From Paralithodes platypus (Eukaryota > Arthropoda > Malacostraca > Decapoda > Lithodidae): a DNA stretch of 64,000 nucleotides. The notes under the pieces are model-generated. The model was not told where the DNA came from. It did no database searches and saw only the letters and a program-made list of their open reading frames with translations. Made by a program: the position numbers and the translations under genes. Shown here piece after piece: positions 42,507 through 53,889 of the stretch (its first letter is position 1; each line of letters opens with the position of its first letter). Location: assembly GCA_032716605.1 (NCBI GenBank), contig CM064545.1:13162452-13226451 (forward strand), read 5' to 3'.

Positions 42507-43532
42507 CTAATTAAATTCCCTCAATAACGCCTTAAGCTGACCCTGAGCCTCAGGAAAATCGCTACCTTGTAAATCCTCATAAATCCTACGCATTTTATCA
42601 TCCATACAAGGAGAATTCCCAGTGCGCACGGATGCCACGGGAAGAGAATTAATTTCTTCAAATTTACAAGGTACACAGGAAGCATTACATAACTTCGTAT
42701 CCGCATACAATTTCATAAAGCCATTTGTGGCATTTAAAATGAGAGTTTGAAAAACATTAGTGTCATCCACCTCATGCAGCGCTTGAGCAAACGTAATACC
42801 CTTGATCGCTGAGGAATCAGGTAATAAAACAATAGAATTTACTGTACTCTTAAGATTGTTCGCATAAACGTTAACAACCTTCGCAGAATGCGGTTCAATG
42901 ATAGTATTACAGTGAATGAGAATATCAAAATCCCCCATAGATTGTTCTAAATAATCATGCAATTTAATATCGGCGGCGGGAATAGCGGAGGTGGTTGCGT
43001 GGTCGGGCCGGCGTCGACCGCCTCCGATATTCCTACCAGATGTACGACGTTTTACCTGAAAAGATTTACTACTCCCCACAACGCCCTTACGTACACCCCT
43101 TGATACAAATTGTAAACTTTCTGTGAAGCTAGATGATGCCTCAATGAAAGTACCATCAATAGATACACCATTCATCTCGCAACTTAAAATAAATCTACGT
43201 TCCTTCATTGTCTTAAAACCCAACAGAAGGTCCGCCGAGATGTTTAATCCTTCTACAACGTACACTTTCTCCGTCATTAAATCCAAGTCCTCATGCAATG
43301 CCATCGGTAAGTAAGTAACCCCCAATATTGAAATATTATCCCCTGAAACACTCTGAAGATTAACATCTGGGAATTCAAGTTTAAACGAATCATCATGATT
43401 CAATTTGTTAAATGCAGAGCTAGACATTAGATTCACAGGAGAACCTGTATCTATTAAAACACTTATATCTGCATTATTCACACATGACTTCAAAATTAAC
43501 GAGTCAGGTGAATGCATTAGGGCACTTATCAT
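42507..43532 (-). pseudogene. Gypsy protease and linker
   Basis: A retropepsin-type active site, VLIDTGSPVNLM, lies near residue 28, with LLLGFKTM as the possible flap-side motif. A long linker of about 240 residues with no clear domain leads to the polymerase. The ORF ends at an in-frame TAG at 42507-42509 and then continues in the same frame as the reverse transcriptase, so the stop is either a nonsense mutation or a programmed suppression site. Confidence 0.75.
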
Positions 43533-43570
43533 TAACGTAGGAAATACCGGAGTTTGTGTACATTGATGTT

Positions 43571-45035
43571 TTACGTTAGATTTGCTTGGGAGCGGTCGTA
43601 AGCTTCCCCCGACCTAGGGTGACTCGCTCTCCAATCGTCCGTATCGACCTTCACTTCCGGGCAATTTTCGGTCCTGTGGTCGTTATTCTTGCATCTACGA
43701 CAGAAAGGTTGCTTACCTGCCGTATATTCATATAGCTCTTTGGCCTTGATGTTACAACGAGGAACAATGTGCCCCCGTATACCACAATAAAAACACATAA
43801 CATTCCTGTGTTGACCATTTGCGCGCCAGTCATTATCGCCGGTCTCTGCGCACTCTGACCGCCGCCGCTCGGGGCCTGCGGTCGACCGCCATTGCCCTGA
43901 TAACGAGGCAATTGATGGTTCCATGTTTGAGAGCTGTAACTCTCTTTACTCTGACTTACCTGTGAGGGTTTCTGGTTTTTGGGAGGAGAACTGTTCTGGG
44001 GATTTCTATGTGGTTGGGAATTTCTATTAGGTTGATTCTGTTTAGGCCCAGGTTGAGCTGGGGAAACAGGTAAGGAATTCCTAATGGCAGCACACGAAAA
44101 CTGAATTTGCTCGGTGGTTATACCGCTAGTATCACAAAACTTCCTAAGTTCCTTTAAGAATTTATTGAGAGACATCGTGGGGGGGAACTCGATTCATCGT
44201 GCGATCGGTTTCACGGTGTCTGGCAAGGCACTAACCAACATAACTTAACCCAGTAACTTGCTCAGCTGTCCTATTGTTATCTTACTGACCTCAAACCAGG
44301 TGTGACGAACTAGATCATGCGACATACAATTTGCGAATTGTGATCACTGTGCCAATAATGTATCCACTGACTGATTTTTCCTTTGCTTCAATAGCTGATC
44401 GGCGAAATCATGGAATTTCGCAAATTCCCCCTTAGCTGAAGATCCAAACTTCTCAAGGAACTCTACTCTAAACTCATTGTAAGTCTTAGCATTGATAAGG
44501 TCATCGCATGCCAAAAGGTATCCAGGTGGAGTATTACCCTTGTCAATTTTCGAGCGAAAAATTTACATTTTGGCCTTCTCCTATGTAATACCTTTTGCCG
44601 CTATTTCCGTTTCTACATCATCCAAGACTGAAAAGATATTTCTGTGTTCTTCCAAACCAGTGAATGCTTTTACGGCCTGACCATGGGTGACACTTAAATG
44701 AAAAGCCTGGGGTTCACTTCCAGACATAATAACGTTATCTTCGGGAGGTTTGGTAATTATAATTCTAGGCAAGGGTTCCAAATAGGTGGGGGTCGTATCT
44801 CGGAAAGTCCCGCTTCTTAACACCCCCTCATTAACATTTTCATACAGATGTGTAACCCCTGAAGTACCTGGATTTTCCTGAGATTCAACTGCCGAATATT
44901 TATGTTCTGACCCGCTTCTATATAGTCATCCGAAAAATCGTCTCCGCTATCCTCAGTAATATCAGATAATTCGGGATCAACTGGATTGACAGCGGGAACC
45001 TTAGGTCTTTTCTTAAACAGACGTTTTAATGACAT
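43571..45035 (-). pseudogene. Gypsy gag with two zinc knuckles, fragmented
   Basis: The start is placed at ATG 45033-45035 (basic MSLKRLFKKRPKV, then an acidic stretch). Parts are readable in several frames: 44817-45035, 44581-44823, 43651-44175 (Pro/Gln/Asn-rich linker) and 43571-43924. The last holds two CCHC knuckles of the CX2CX4HX4C form, CFYCGIRGHIVPRC and CRRCKNNDHRTENC, the nucleocapsid signature. Several frameshifts, including near 43860-43900, break it. Confidence 0.8.
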
Positions 45036-45813
45036 GGGGTATTCCCAATATGATAAACATATAACATATAAAACCTCAAATATAAAAAATAAATAATTCC
45101 TGTAAAACACTGTTCAACAATTTCTGGTTCTAAATACACCCTATTTTGCACAAATAATTAATTAAAAGACAGTGACCAAAACAAAATTAATTACACAATT
45201 GAATTATAGATATATTGAATTAAGATTGGTGTAATTTTGGATAGAAAGAATCACTTAAGGCCTCCAGTAACACGTTACCTCTTCAATGTCACGCCAAACA
45301 GCTATGAGGTCCTCACTCAAACAAAGTCAAAATGCTACTGTCTGACTTTGTTAAATTTGTTTGTGGTATCGGCGGGGGCGTTGTTATGAGTTATGGCCTG
45401 GTCGTGCTGAGCTTGAAACACAGTGAGTCCCCTCACTCCCGGCACCGTCAAGATCTCGTCCTCAAACCACTGCCACGCAAACTTGATCCTCCAAGGTATG
45501 ACCAATCTCTCCACACGTAGGTACCATTTCCATGAAGACTCCCTGCTTCAGACAAAGTTGAGGATTCCCCGGATTCCGCTGCTATAATATTATGACGAAT
45601 TGCGACCAACTCCGAACTTGTGTGGAGCGTCGGAGGTAGGGTGCGCAGGTTCGCTAGTTGCCAAATTCGCTAGCTCCTACAGCCGTATGAAGTGAATTTA
45701 ATTATTTGACAGACTTCCGGTGCCTTGAATTAAATACTTTTAGTAGCTTTAGCGGTCAATTAATCGACATGTGAGTGTAACCTCTGTTGTAAAAGGACCA
45801 CCACTGAACACCA
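45036..45813 (-). other. Gypsy 5' untranslated region
   Basis: Lies between the 5' LTR and gag (minus strand). Immediately after the LTR the minus strand reads TGGTGTTCAGTGG, the place and TGG start of a tRNA primer-binding site; the tRNA was not identified. Confidence 0.6.
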
Positions 45814-46281
45814 TGTAATGGGAGTGTAATTTGAGTTACTGTGATTGATGAACTCTATGTAGGCTGCCACCATCTCCGTCATATGCGGAGAATAATTAAC
45901 AATTTAATGTATAATAATTAGTATCAGGTAACTGAAACAGTGGTGGGCTAACCCTTTGTCAGAGTGAGGGTTGGTGTCCTCTACTTCCCATAGCCCCTTC
46001 TATCTTTTTCTCCTTCTGCATCTCTAATTTTTTCAAATGGCATAGGGATGGGGCGACCCCAACGCCCGCCACGTTCTGGTGCAGGTAGCCTCCTCTGTGG
46101 TGGAGGGGTGAGAAATTTCCACCACCGCGCTTTTCTCCGGCGAGACGTAGAAATCGGCTAAAGGGGATCGGGGGTGGGGGGCCTGGTATCCTTCTCCCCT
46201 TAAATAAATCTACCAAAAAAACGAGACAGAGATAGGGGCGAGGGAACGCGTTCGTGGTCCCGGACCCTAAGAATAGGAGCT

Positions 46282-47568
46282 TTGAATGTGCGTGGATGTA
46301 GTACGAATGAGAAGCGAGAGGGTATTGGAAGGTTATTTGAAAGAAGGATGTATGATGTCCTTGCACTGAATGAAACAAAGATGAAAGGAGAGGGAGAAGT
46401 GGATTTTGGAAACGTGATAGGTAGAAAGTCTGGAGTAGACGAGGGAGTCAGGGGGAAAGAAGGAGTGGCTATTATTGTGAAGGAGGAGTTGAGAGAGTTT
46501 ATAAAAGAGTGGAAAGAGGTGTCATCAAGGCTAATGTGGGTGAGAATGCGGTTTAAGGGTGAAAGGTGGGTTTTTGTAAGTGCGTATGAACCAGGAAGTG
46601 AAAGAGAGTTAGACGAGGTAGAGGGTTTCTGGGAGGATTTGAGAGATTGTCTACAAGGGTTCGATGAAAATGAAAATGTTATAGTTTTAGGGGACCTAAA
46701 TGCTAGGGTAGGAAATGAGCCTGTTGAGGGAGTCATCGGTAGTTTTGGTGTGGATGGTGTAAACGAGAGTGGAGAAAGACTGAAAAATGTATGTGAAGAG
46801 TGTAGATTGAGTGTAGGTAATACGTTCTTCAAAAAAAGGCGTATACACAAGTACACCTGGCATAGACTTGTGAGGGGAGAGATTGTAGAGAGGGCATTGA
46901 TGGATTATGTGCTAGTGACAAGGGAAAGATTGTGTAGACTGCTGGATGTGAATGTGATGAGAGGTGAGGCAGAGGGTATGTCAGATCATTACCTGGTGGA
47001 GGGAAAGCTAAGAGTTAAGAGTTACAGGAGAATAAGAGACAAGCGTGAAGTAAGAGAGGTAATAAAAGTTAGTGAGTTAGAGAAGAGTGAAAAAGAGAGG
47101 GAGTACAAGGAAAGACTAAATGAAAAGTGGATCGAAGTGAGAGAGATGGAAGAGAGAGGAGTAGAGGTTGAATGGCAACAGTTTAAGGAAGGAGTGAAAG
47201 CAAGTGCAGAGGTAGTATGCGGCAAAAGGAAAGTAGGAGGCAGAGGTATCAAGAAGGGAAGCGAGTGGTGGAATGATACGGTGAGAAAGGCAGTTGAAGA
47301 GAAGAGACAGTGTTTTGAGAGGGTTTTACAGGATGGTAGTGTTGAGGTATGGGAGAGGTACAAGGAGAAAAGGAGAGAGGCAAAACGGAAAATTAGAGAA
47401 GCGAAAAAAGATGCAAACGAAAGGTGGGGTCAAAGGCTGAGTGAGAATTTTGAAGAACGAAAGAAGATGTTCTGGAAGGAGGTAAATAAAGTAAGGAAAG
47501 GAGGACAAAAGAGGGAAGAGTCAGTGAAAGATGCAAATGGAGAATTACTTTGGAACCAGTTGAAGTGA
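46282..47568 (+). pseudogene. LINE APE-type endonuclease and linker
   Basis: The start is chosen at MNVRGCSTNEK; upstream codons would also be possible. Endonuclease motifs are LNETKMKG (catalytic Glu), VLGDLNARVG (Asp and Asn) and GMSDHYLVE (Ser-Asp-His), all intact, over residues of about 30-245. The remainder is a Lys/Glu/Arg-rich coiled linker. The endonuclease nicks target DNA to prime reverse transcription. A one-base frameshift near 47557 ends the frame at TGA 47566-47568. Confidence 0.85.
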
Positions 47569-47597
47569 GGAAAAGATATGCCGAGTATTTTTAATCT

Positions 47598-49190
47598 TTG
47601 TTAAATACAAGAGATGGAAGAGAAGCAGTGATTGAAGCAGAGGTGGATGGAGATAGGTTACCCAGGCCACCCAGGTGGCAGGGAATGAATGAAAGGATTG
47701 AGGAAAATGAGGTGAAAGAAGCAGTGAAACAAATGAGAGCGGGAAAAGCAGAAGGTTTGGATGGTATTGCTGTGGAGTGTATAAAGAAGGGTGGAGATGT
47801 GATAATAGATTGGTTGATGAGACTTTTCAATGTGTGCTTTGCTGTGTCAATGGTACCAATAGACTGGAAGAGTGCATGTATTGTGTCGTTGTACAAGGGG
47901 AAGGGAGATCGGCAGGAGTGTTCAAGTTATAGAGGTATTAGTGTATTGTCAGTGGGTGGAAAGCTGTATGGCAGGGTGTTGAGAGAGAGGATAATAAAGT
48001 GTACGGAAATTGCAATAGGAGAAGAACAGTGCGGTTTTAGGAGGGGAAGAGGGTGCGTGGATCAGATGTTTGCAGTAAGACAGTTTTGCGAGAAGTATTT
48101 AGAGAAGCATAAGGAGATATTTTGGGCTTTTATGGACTTGGAAAAAGCGTATGATCGTGTGGACCGTGAAGCATTGTGGAAGGTGTTAAGGATTTATGAA
48201 ATAGGAGGAAATTTGTTAGAAGCAGTTAAGAGTTTTTATGAAGGGAGCAGAACATGTGTGAGAGTAGGAAATGGTGAGTTGAGTGAATGGTTTGAGGTAA
48301 AGGTAGGTTTGCGACAGGGTTGTGTAATGTCATCATGGCTGTTTAATATGTTTATGGTGAGGGAGGTGAAAAAGAGAACTATGGGAAGAGGATTGGGTTT
48401 AGTAGGAAAGAATGGTAGAGATTGGGAGTTGAATCAGTTGCTGTTCGCTGATGACACAGCATTGGTGGCGGATTCTGATGAGAAACTGCAGCGGGTAGTC
48501 AAAGAGTTTGGTGTGGTTTGTGGAAGGAGGAAACTGAAGGTGAACGTCAATAAAAGTAAAGTAATGGTGTGTAATAGGGGAGAGCATAGGGTGAATCTAG
48601 ATGTGAGGCTGGATGGGGAAATATTGGAACAAGTAGAGTGTTTTAAATATCTAGGAGGAACGATAAGAAGGAGTGGAGGTATGGAAGTGGAGGTAAAACA
48701 GAGAGTGTGTGAAGGAAGGAAGGTTTTCGGAGCAATGGGAAGTATGTGGAAGACGAGAAATCTCGGAGTGAAAGTAAAAAGTGCACTGTATCAAGGAATT
48801 GTTGTGCCAACAGTGATGTATGGGGCTGAGACATGGGCTCTGAAGAAAAAGGAGAAAACAGGGATGGATGTGATGGAGATGAGCTGCTTGAGGAGTATGG
48901 GTGAAGTTACTCGTAGAGACAGATTGAGGAATGAAGAGATAAGTAGGAGAGTGGGGCAGCAGGAACATTTGTCAGCCAGAGTGGACAGAAAGGTGCTGAG
49001 CTGGTATGGTTATGTTGAACGAATGGGAGATGAAAGGCTTACAAAGAGAATATGTGAGTCAGGTACAAGGGGAGATAGAAGGGCAGGAAAACCCCCATTG
49101 AGATGGAGAGACTGTGTAAGAAAAGCTTTGGATGATAGAGGAATGACTATAGATCAGGCAGGGGAAGTGGTGGTGGACAGGAGTGAATGA
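47598..49190 (+). pseudogene. LINE reverse transcriptase
   Basis: Domains in order: AGKAEGLDGIAVECIKKG, DWKSACIVSLYKGKG, YRGISVLSVGGKLYGRV, GFRRGRGCVDQMF, AFMDLEKAYDRVDREA, VGLRQGCVMSSWLF and the catalytic LLFADDTAL, then thumb motifs (FKYLGGTIRR, YGAETWAL) and a C-terminal YVERMGDERLTKR. All polymerase aspartates are present over 530 codons. Only the N-terminal junction is damaged: the shift near 47557 and a TAA at about 47590-47592. This makes it the best preserved LINE in the window. Confidence 0.88.
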
Positions 49191-49329
49191 AGAATGCTTG
49201 TGAATAGTTGAGTGAACACGTGGTCATTTGGAGTAAGGGGTTGGGCTTAAGTTGGACTAGATAATAGTCCATCAGGCGCCTGGCCCGGGGAGACGATTAC
49301 ATCTCCACATCTTTCCCCGTAGAACTAGG

Positions 49330-49573
49330 GCAGCTGAGAGCGCCCATGAATTTACACTTTCTCCTCCACAATGCAGAACTTCTGCTTATCAGAATTCATT
49401 TATCCCCAGAGCTACTACTCTTTGGAATTCACTTCCCTCGAATTGCTTTCCACAAACTTACAATCAACAAATGTTTAAATCCAGTTGTTACAAACATTTT
49501 ATGAATGGAGGATGCCTTTAGGCACATGGACCTTTTTGTTTTATCTGTGTTTTTCCTTCCTCCGTTCATTGTC

Positions 49574-49608
<35 letters not shown>
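49330..49608 (+). mobile_element. Poly(A)-tailed LINE 3' fragment within the RTE LINE
   Basis: Short coding remnant (RTSAYQNSFIP, then TTLWNSLPSNCFP) typical of a LINE C-terminus, followed by a 3' untranslated tail and 31 A residues (49578-49608). It differs in family from its host, whose 3' region continues from 49609 to the (ATAG)n tail. The 5' limit is approximate. Confidence 0.65.
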
Positions 49609-49610
<2 letters not shown>

Positions 49611-50599
49611 AAGGGTGCGCCTGGAAGTGTGGTGGGAGAGCTTGTGGATGTGGCTCCGCTGCATGTCTGCCTGCCGAGATCGGAACCTCTCCGGGTGGTT
49701 GGGGGCCGGGGGAGTGCTGGAGCGACCTTGGTGACCCTGGTCGCTGGGTCTTCTCCTGGGTGACCTGGATGTGTGTGAGTTTGTGCTTTTTATCTGTGTT
49801 TATTTGTTGTTTTATGTTGTTTTTGTGTTTTCCCTGTTCTTGCTCTGTCTTGAGTCGGCTACCCCCAAAATGGGGATTGGGCCTGAGCATATAGATAGAT
49901 AGATAGATATATAGATAGAACTGAAACTTGAGAATAATTCACAATAGTTTTAATAAATTATATCTTAAGACTTATTCAGAAGTACACTAATATATTGAAT
50001 GGTTAAGTATTTAAGTAAAAGTAATCCAAATATGGAAAGTCTGTTTTCACATCACAGCTGATCCTGTGACCCCTAACCCCTGTGATTGTTCACAACTGAG
50101 GGGTTACTCCTTTCTGCCCTCCAGCTCTCAAGATCCGGTTTATATCAACTCGGGTTACGCCCTTTGTATGACGTAAAACCACTCATTACCAGTCTACGTG
50201 TACATCTCAACCAATACCTGTGAAAGACGACTTACCTGGTTGTGGTCTCAATAATGTGACACCCCCTTTGGATAAACTTTCCATTGTTCTATCACACGGT
50301 ACACATGCGCCCTATCACGTGATGTGGGGCGACTAGGGTCTGATGATATATGCGTATCCCACGATCCTTTGGGTCAACTTCGCATAAGCCAGGCGCCCGT
50401 CTGTCTACATGAGTGGTATTTGATACAAGAAAATACAATGTTTAATAATATGAGTTGTTATATTATGGTTATTAGAATAAAATAATAATATATGTGTACC
50501 CTTGTACATAAGTAATTCAAGGAATAATAGTTGGATAAATTGGAGTGTATAACATTTCTTTAGAGGTGGAGTCACTAGTCCAGGAAATGATCACCAAGC

Positions 50600-51283
50600 A
50601 TGTCATTTGTCCCAGTCGACCCAAATTGCCCGGTATTCACTTCCAGACTCTTTCTAGTACCAAAAAGGGACAGTGTTCAAATGCGACCAGTAGTAGATCT
50701 CTCGCGTTTGAACGAATTTATTCACAATGTACCCTCCTGGATGCTCACTGTGAATCACATCAGGCTAACCCTTCCACCACTAGGGTGGATGTGCTCGTTA
50801 GACCTGACAGACGCCTACTGGCATGTCCCCATCAACAAACGGTTCCAAAAATTCGTCGCCTTGAGGATCAGACGAGAGACTTATGTCTTTCAAAGAATGC
50901 CATTCGGGCTGAACCTGGGACCAAGAGTTTTCACAAAATTAGTCCGGCAGGGCCTCATGACAATGTTAAATCAAGGGATCATGGTGTTGTGGTACCTGGA
51001 CGATTGGCTGGTAGTGGCGAAGTCAGAGAGTTTATGCAAATCCCATGTCAACTTTGTTATCAATCATGTACAAGCCCTAGGGTTCAATGTCAACTCGGCA
51101 AAGTCGCACCTTGTTCCCGCACGGGCGATTCAGTGGATAGGGCTGGACTGGGACACAGCCAATCTTACTCTCAGTCAGAGTGTGGACAACCGCAACAGAT
51201 TTCGAAAGAAATTATTTGCGTTTCTCCACAGTCTGAACACGACGAGAAGAATATGGAAGTCTCTGGTTGGTTCACTCAACTGA
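50600..51283 (+). pseudogene. DIRS reverse transcriptase (copy C)
   Basis: Motifs run in order: FTSRLFLVPKRDS, MRPVVDLSRLNEFI, MCSLDLTDAYWHVPI (first catalytic Asp), RMPFGLNLGPRVFTK and the DIRS-type active site VLWYLDDWLV. The segment LGFNVNSAKSHLVPA and the connection domain follow. The frame is open for 227 codons and then closes at 51283; RNase H resumes in the same frame at about 51332. The Tyr-Leu-Asp-Asp-Trp form of the box distinguishes DIRS from gypsy. Its 5' end joins DIRS pol left of the gypsy insertion. Confidence 0.88.
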
Positions 51284-51331
51284 ATCCAACTAACGGTGAA
51301 GTTGGGCCGATTGAAAGTAAAGTGATTAATC

Positions 51332-51724
51332 TTGGAAGGCAACAAATGTTTCCCGCTTTTGCCGGCGGGAAAATTGTGGAAAATTCCTCTCTTAATTCAC
51401 AACTTACTGTCGGTCTGGGCAAAGAGAGAAATACTACACTCAACAATGACGTGGGTTTCTCCCCCACCTATGGTATTGGTTGACACAGATGCTTCAGGGA
51501 CAATAGGCTGGGGTTATCAGTCAAGCCTAGGCCACCAGGGGCAAGGGCTTTGGTCCCAATCCAAGAATTATCATTTCAATGTGCAAGAACTATTAGTCCC
51601 CTTGTTTTTCCTCCAAACCCACGGCGCCTCTTTGCGGGGGAAATCAGTGGCTTTTCGGATGGACAATTTCAATGCATACACTGCATTCAAAAGCAAGGGT
51701 CAACGAGGTCTTGGAAGTTGCTAG
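51332..51724 (+). pseudogene. DIRS RNase H (copy C)
   Basis: LVDTDASGTIGWGYQS carries the first catalytic Asp, NVQELLVPL the Glu and RMDNFNAY the third Asp. The expected end of the domain (HASYLPG, then DALSRR) is in another frame at 51770-51820, so a frameshift lies near 51670-51690. Confidence 0.82.
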
Positions 51725-51729
51725 AATTG

Positions 51730-53207
51730 TCAGAGAAGATCTTTGCTCTGGCGAAAAAGCTGAGCATTCATCTCCACGCTTCTTATCTCCCAGGCGTGGC
51801 AGACGCATTGTCCCGGAGACAGAGCAACAAAGTAGAATGGGCGATCAAGCAAAACGTCTTCGACAAAAATGATTGCAGAGCCCTACCGTCCACAAGTGGA
51901 TCATTTTGCGTCCGAAGGGAACCACAGACTCCCTCTCTACCTAACCCGCCGGGGGACAACTTCGGCGGGGGGTCCAGTCGCACTGAAGGAGGACTGGAAC
52001 AAATGGAGTTCCATCTATCTTTTTCCGCCTCCCGACGCTTCACTCATGTGTCAGGTAGTTCACAAACTACGGGGTTACCGAGGCCTAGTCTCGATGATCG
52101 CGCCACTATGGCCGGTGCAGACATGGTACCACCAGTTGAAAACGTGGTGCGAGAACCCGGTGTCGCTCCCGGTCTCGTACTTCCACTTGGAAACAATTGG
52201 CAACCTAGAGACTTCGCTGACTTTTGCCTTTTGGACATTCAGAAAGCCAAATGGTTGACTCCGTATGGGGACAGTGTCACAAATAAATTACTTAATCAAT
52301 ATACTATGTCGACCAGGCGTCAATACCAATCTCATTGGAAAAATTTCACAACCTGGATAGTAGAGACAGCACAAACAGACAAGTCAGCAGCTTTGGTGTT
52401 TAAGTATTTGGATTATTTGTTTGAACAACAGCGCTTTTCTTTAGTTACACTAAAAAATCATCTGTCTGCCATTAGAATCCCCTTTTACGACCTAACTGGT
52501 CTATCCATACCACAGGCGGAGGAGAAAGGGTTCATGAGGGCGTGTTTCAAGCTTCGCCCACCACCCTGTCAGCTCATGCCTTATCACTGGACAAAGCCTT
52601 ATCCTTGCTTCATTCGCGCAAATATTGTCATGCGCCGGATTTCGATTCAGTATTAAAGAAGGCTGTGTTCCTCATGGCATTGGCCACAGGAAACAGGGTG
52701 TCAGAGCTGGCAGCGATGAGCAACGAACCTAATTGCCTCAGGTTTAGTAGATTAAATGAACATGTGCAAATTGCCCCATCTCCCACACTTGTGGCAAAAA
52801 ATGAGCATAGTGAGCATGTGTTTTCGGAATTTACAATCCCGGCTCTCAAAAGGGGACATACTCATCATAATTTATGCCCGGTACAAGCTCTCATGAAGTT
52901 TATGAGGGTTTCAAAGCCTCAACAACAAGGAGCATTGTGGGTTAATAACACAGGTACACGCATCACAAGGAGAAAACTAGTGTCCTTACTAGTCGATGTC
53001 ATCAAGAAAAGTAATCCGGGTGTAGTGGGCCGAGCTCACGACATAAGGAAATAGGCAGTCTCTTTACGGTTCTTACAAATCTATTCAATAGAGGATATTG
53101 CTAATACCAAATTGTGGGCTTCCAACCATACTTTCTTAACTCGGTACCTGTCGGTGGCCCTAGATAAACCAAAAATTACCTGTGTGGCCTTAAGGCAGCG
53201 GGTTTAG
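51730..53207 (+). pseudogene. DIRS tyrosine recombinase (copy C)
   Basis: The N-terminal part (NQYTMSTRRQYQSHW, then LVTLKNHLSAIR) is in the frame ending 52656. The catalytic part is in 52542-53207, with ATGNRVSELAAM, RAHDIRK and LTRYLSVALD, so Arg, His-x-x-Arg and Tyr are all present. Defects are a small deletion with frameshift near 52575-52590 and a TAG at 53052-53054, where copy A has Trp. Family length is about 400-450 residues, which this matches. Confidence 0.86.
51869..52258 (+). pseudogene. DIRS pol tail overlapping the recombinase ORF (copy C)
   Basis: Same frame as the reverse transcriptase. It reads YRPQVDHFASEGNHRLPLYL, WSSIYLFPPPDASLM and then LVSMIAPLWPVQTWY, a conserved post-RNase H segment of DIRS pol. 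It overlaps the recombinase frame for about 390 bp; the same double-open arrangement exists in copy A. Confidence 0.7.
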
Positions 53208-53716
53208 TAGGTCTAAGTGCTATCTTAATTTTAAGTGAAAAGAAAGGGGGGGGGGGGGTGCTGGAGAACTTGACATCTAGATCCTCCGCCGGAATATGTG
53301 ATAAGATCACGAGCTGTGATACTTAATGAGTCGAACTGGTTCTACAGTTCAAGAAATGTTATGTTTTATATATAAGATAACTATTAGAGTTATAAATAGG
53401 AGATGGTAAATGAAATTGTATAAATCTCCACTATGTACAAAGTTAATTTTAAGGACATAAAACATACTCATATCATTTATGTGCCTTGAACATCATTCTA
53501 TAGAATCTCAAGGTGATATTCTTTCCGATGTACCTGAAGGGTCATTGTAGCAGATTTCTTTGAAGTAACGCTCTGCTATCTTTCCCATTGTTTGCATTTT
53601 ATTGTATGTAAGCAATAAACATTTATTTTGTTATATGATTCTTTTTCTCTACCTATAATAGGAAGTTGTTAGTGATGATATTGTCACGAATGTCCCCCTC
53701 CAGTCTTGAGATATCT
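53208..53716 (+). other. DIRS copy C 3' untranslated region with conserved stem-loop
   Basis: Includes a G run at 53246-53259 and the stem TAGCAGA (53548-53554) pairing with TCTGCTA (53572-53578) around a 17-nt loop, equivalent to the copy B hairpin at 23779-23809. Confidence 0.65.
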
Positions 53717-53823
53717 GGCATATCGTCAATGATGGAGGGGCCACTAATACATTATAGGTTTGACACCCGGAGGGGAGAAGAGAAAACCTAATATTTAGTA
53801 GTGGCCCCGAAATCGTTGACGAT
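53717..53823 (+). repeat. DIRS internal complementary region (copy C)
   Basis: Complement of the left end (GGCATATCGTCAATGATGG...CCACTAAT), followed by the complement of the right end (ATTATAGGTTTGACACCC...ATCGTTGACGA). Confidence 0.87.
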
Positions 53824-53889
53824 GTAGGGCCCTCCCAACCATCCCCTTCCCATTCGTTGATGTCTTGTCTAGTCTTGATATAGCATTGA

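Larger units (their letters stand above)
45939..49918 (+). mobile_element. Full-length RTE/CFDP2-type LINE in the gypsy LTR
   Basis: Flanked by the 9-bp duplication AACTGAAAC. It contains a 5' untranslated region of about 340 bp, endonuclease, reverse transcriptase, a 3' region interrupted by a poly(A)-tailed LINE fragment, and a terminal (ATAG)n tail at 49890-49918. Protein similarity to the minus-strand LINE at 1925-5668 is clear; the DNA is diverged. Confidence 0.88.
36286..50554 (-). mobile_element. Env-bearing Ty3/gypsy (errantivirus-like) element
   Basis: Two LTRs (TG...CA) enclose gag, protease, reverse transcriptase, RNase H, integrase and an envelope-like ORF, all on the minus strand. 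A 4-bp target duplication TTTC flanks it (36282-36285 and 50555-50558), and the DIRS pol reading resumes on the far side. Without the LINE in its 5' LTR the element is about 10.3 kb. Gag and pol are broken; env is open. A purine tract (AGGGGGGG on the minus strand) lies directly before the 3' LTR at 37033-37040. Confidence 0.9.
45814..50554 (-). repeat. Gypsy 5' LTR, split by an RTE-like LINE
   Basis: LTR sequence occupies 45814-45938 and 49919-50554. The 9-bp AACTGAAAC at the break is present on both sides of the LINE (45930-45938 and 49919-49927) and once in the intact 3' LTR (near 36402), proving the insertion. Confidence 0.9.

Noticed and set aside
46200..48968. Minus-strand ORFs opposite the RTE-like LINE
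   Set aside because: Same cause: Ser/Thr/Phe/Leu-rich shadows of a purine-rich coding strand.
49578..49608. A31 run as the poly(A) tail of the RTE-type LINE
   Set aside because: Sequence on both sides fits different elements: a LINE C-terminus precedes the run and the RTE 3' region with its (ATAG)n tail follows, so the run belongs to the nested fragment.
36286..50554. Exogenous or recently integrated intact retrovirus
   Set aside because: Gag and pol have several frameshifts and stops, an integrase catalytic residue is changed, the LTRs differ and the 5' LTR is disrupted by a LINE.
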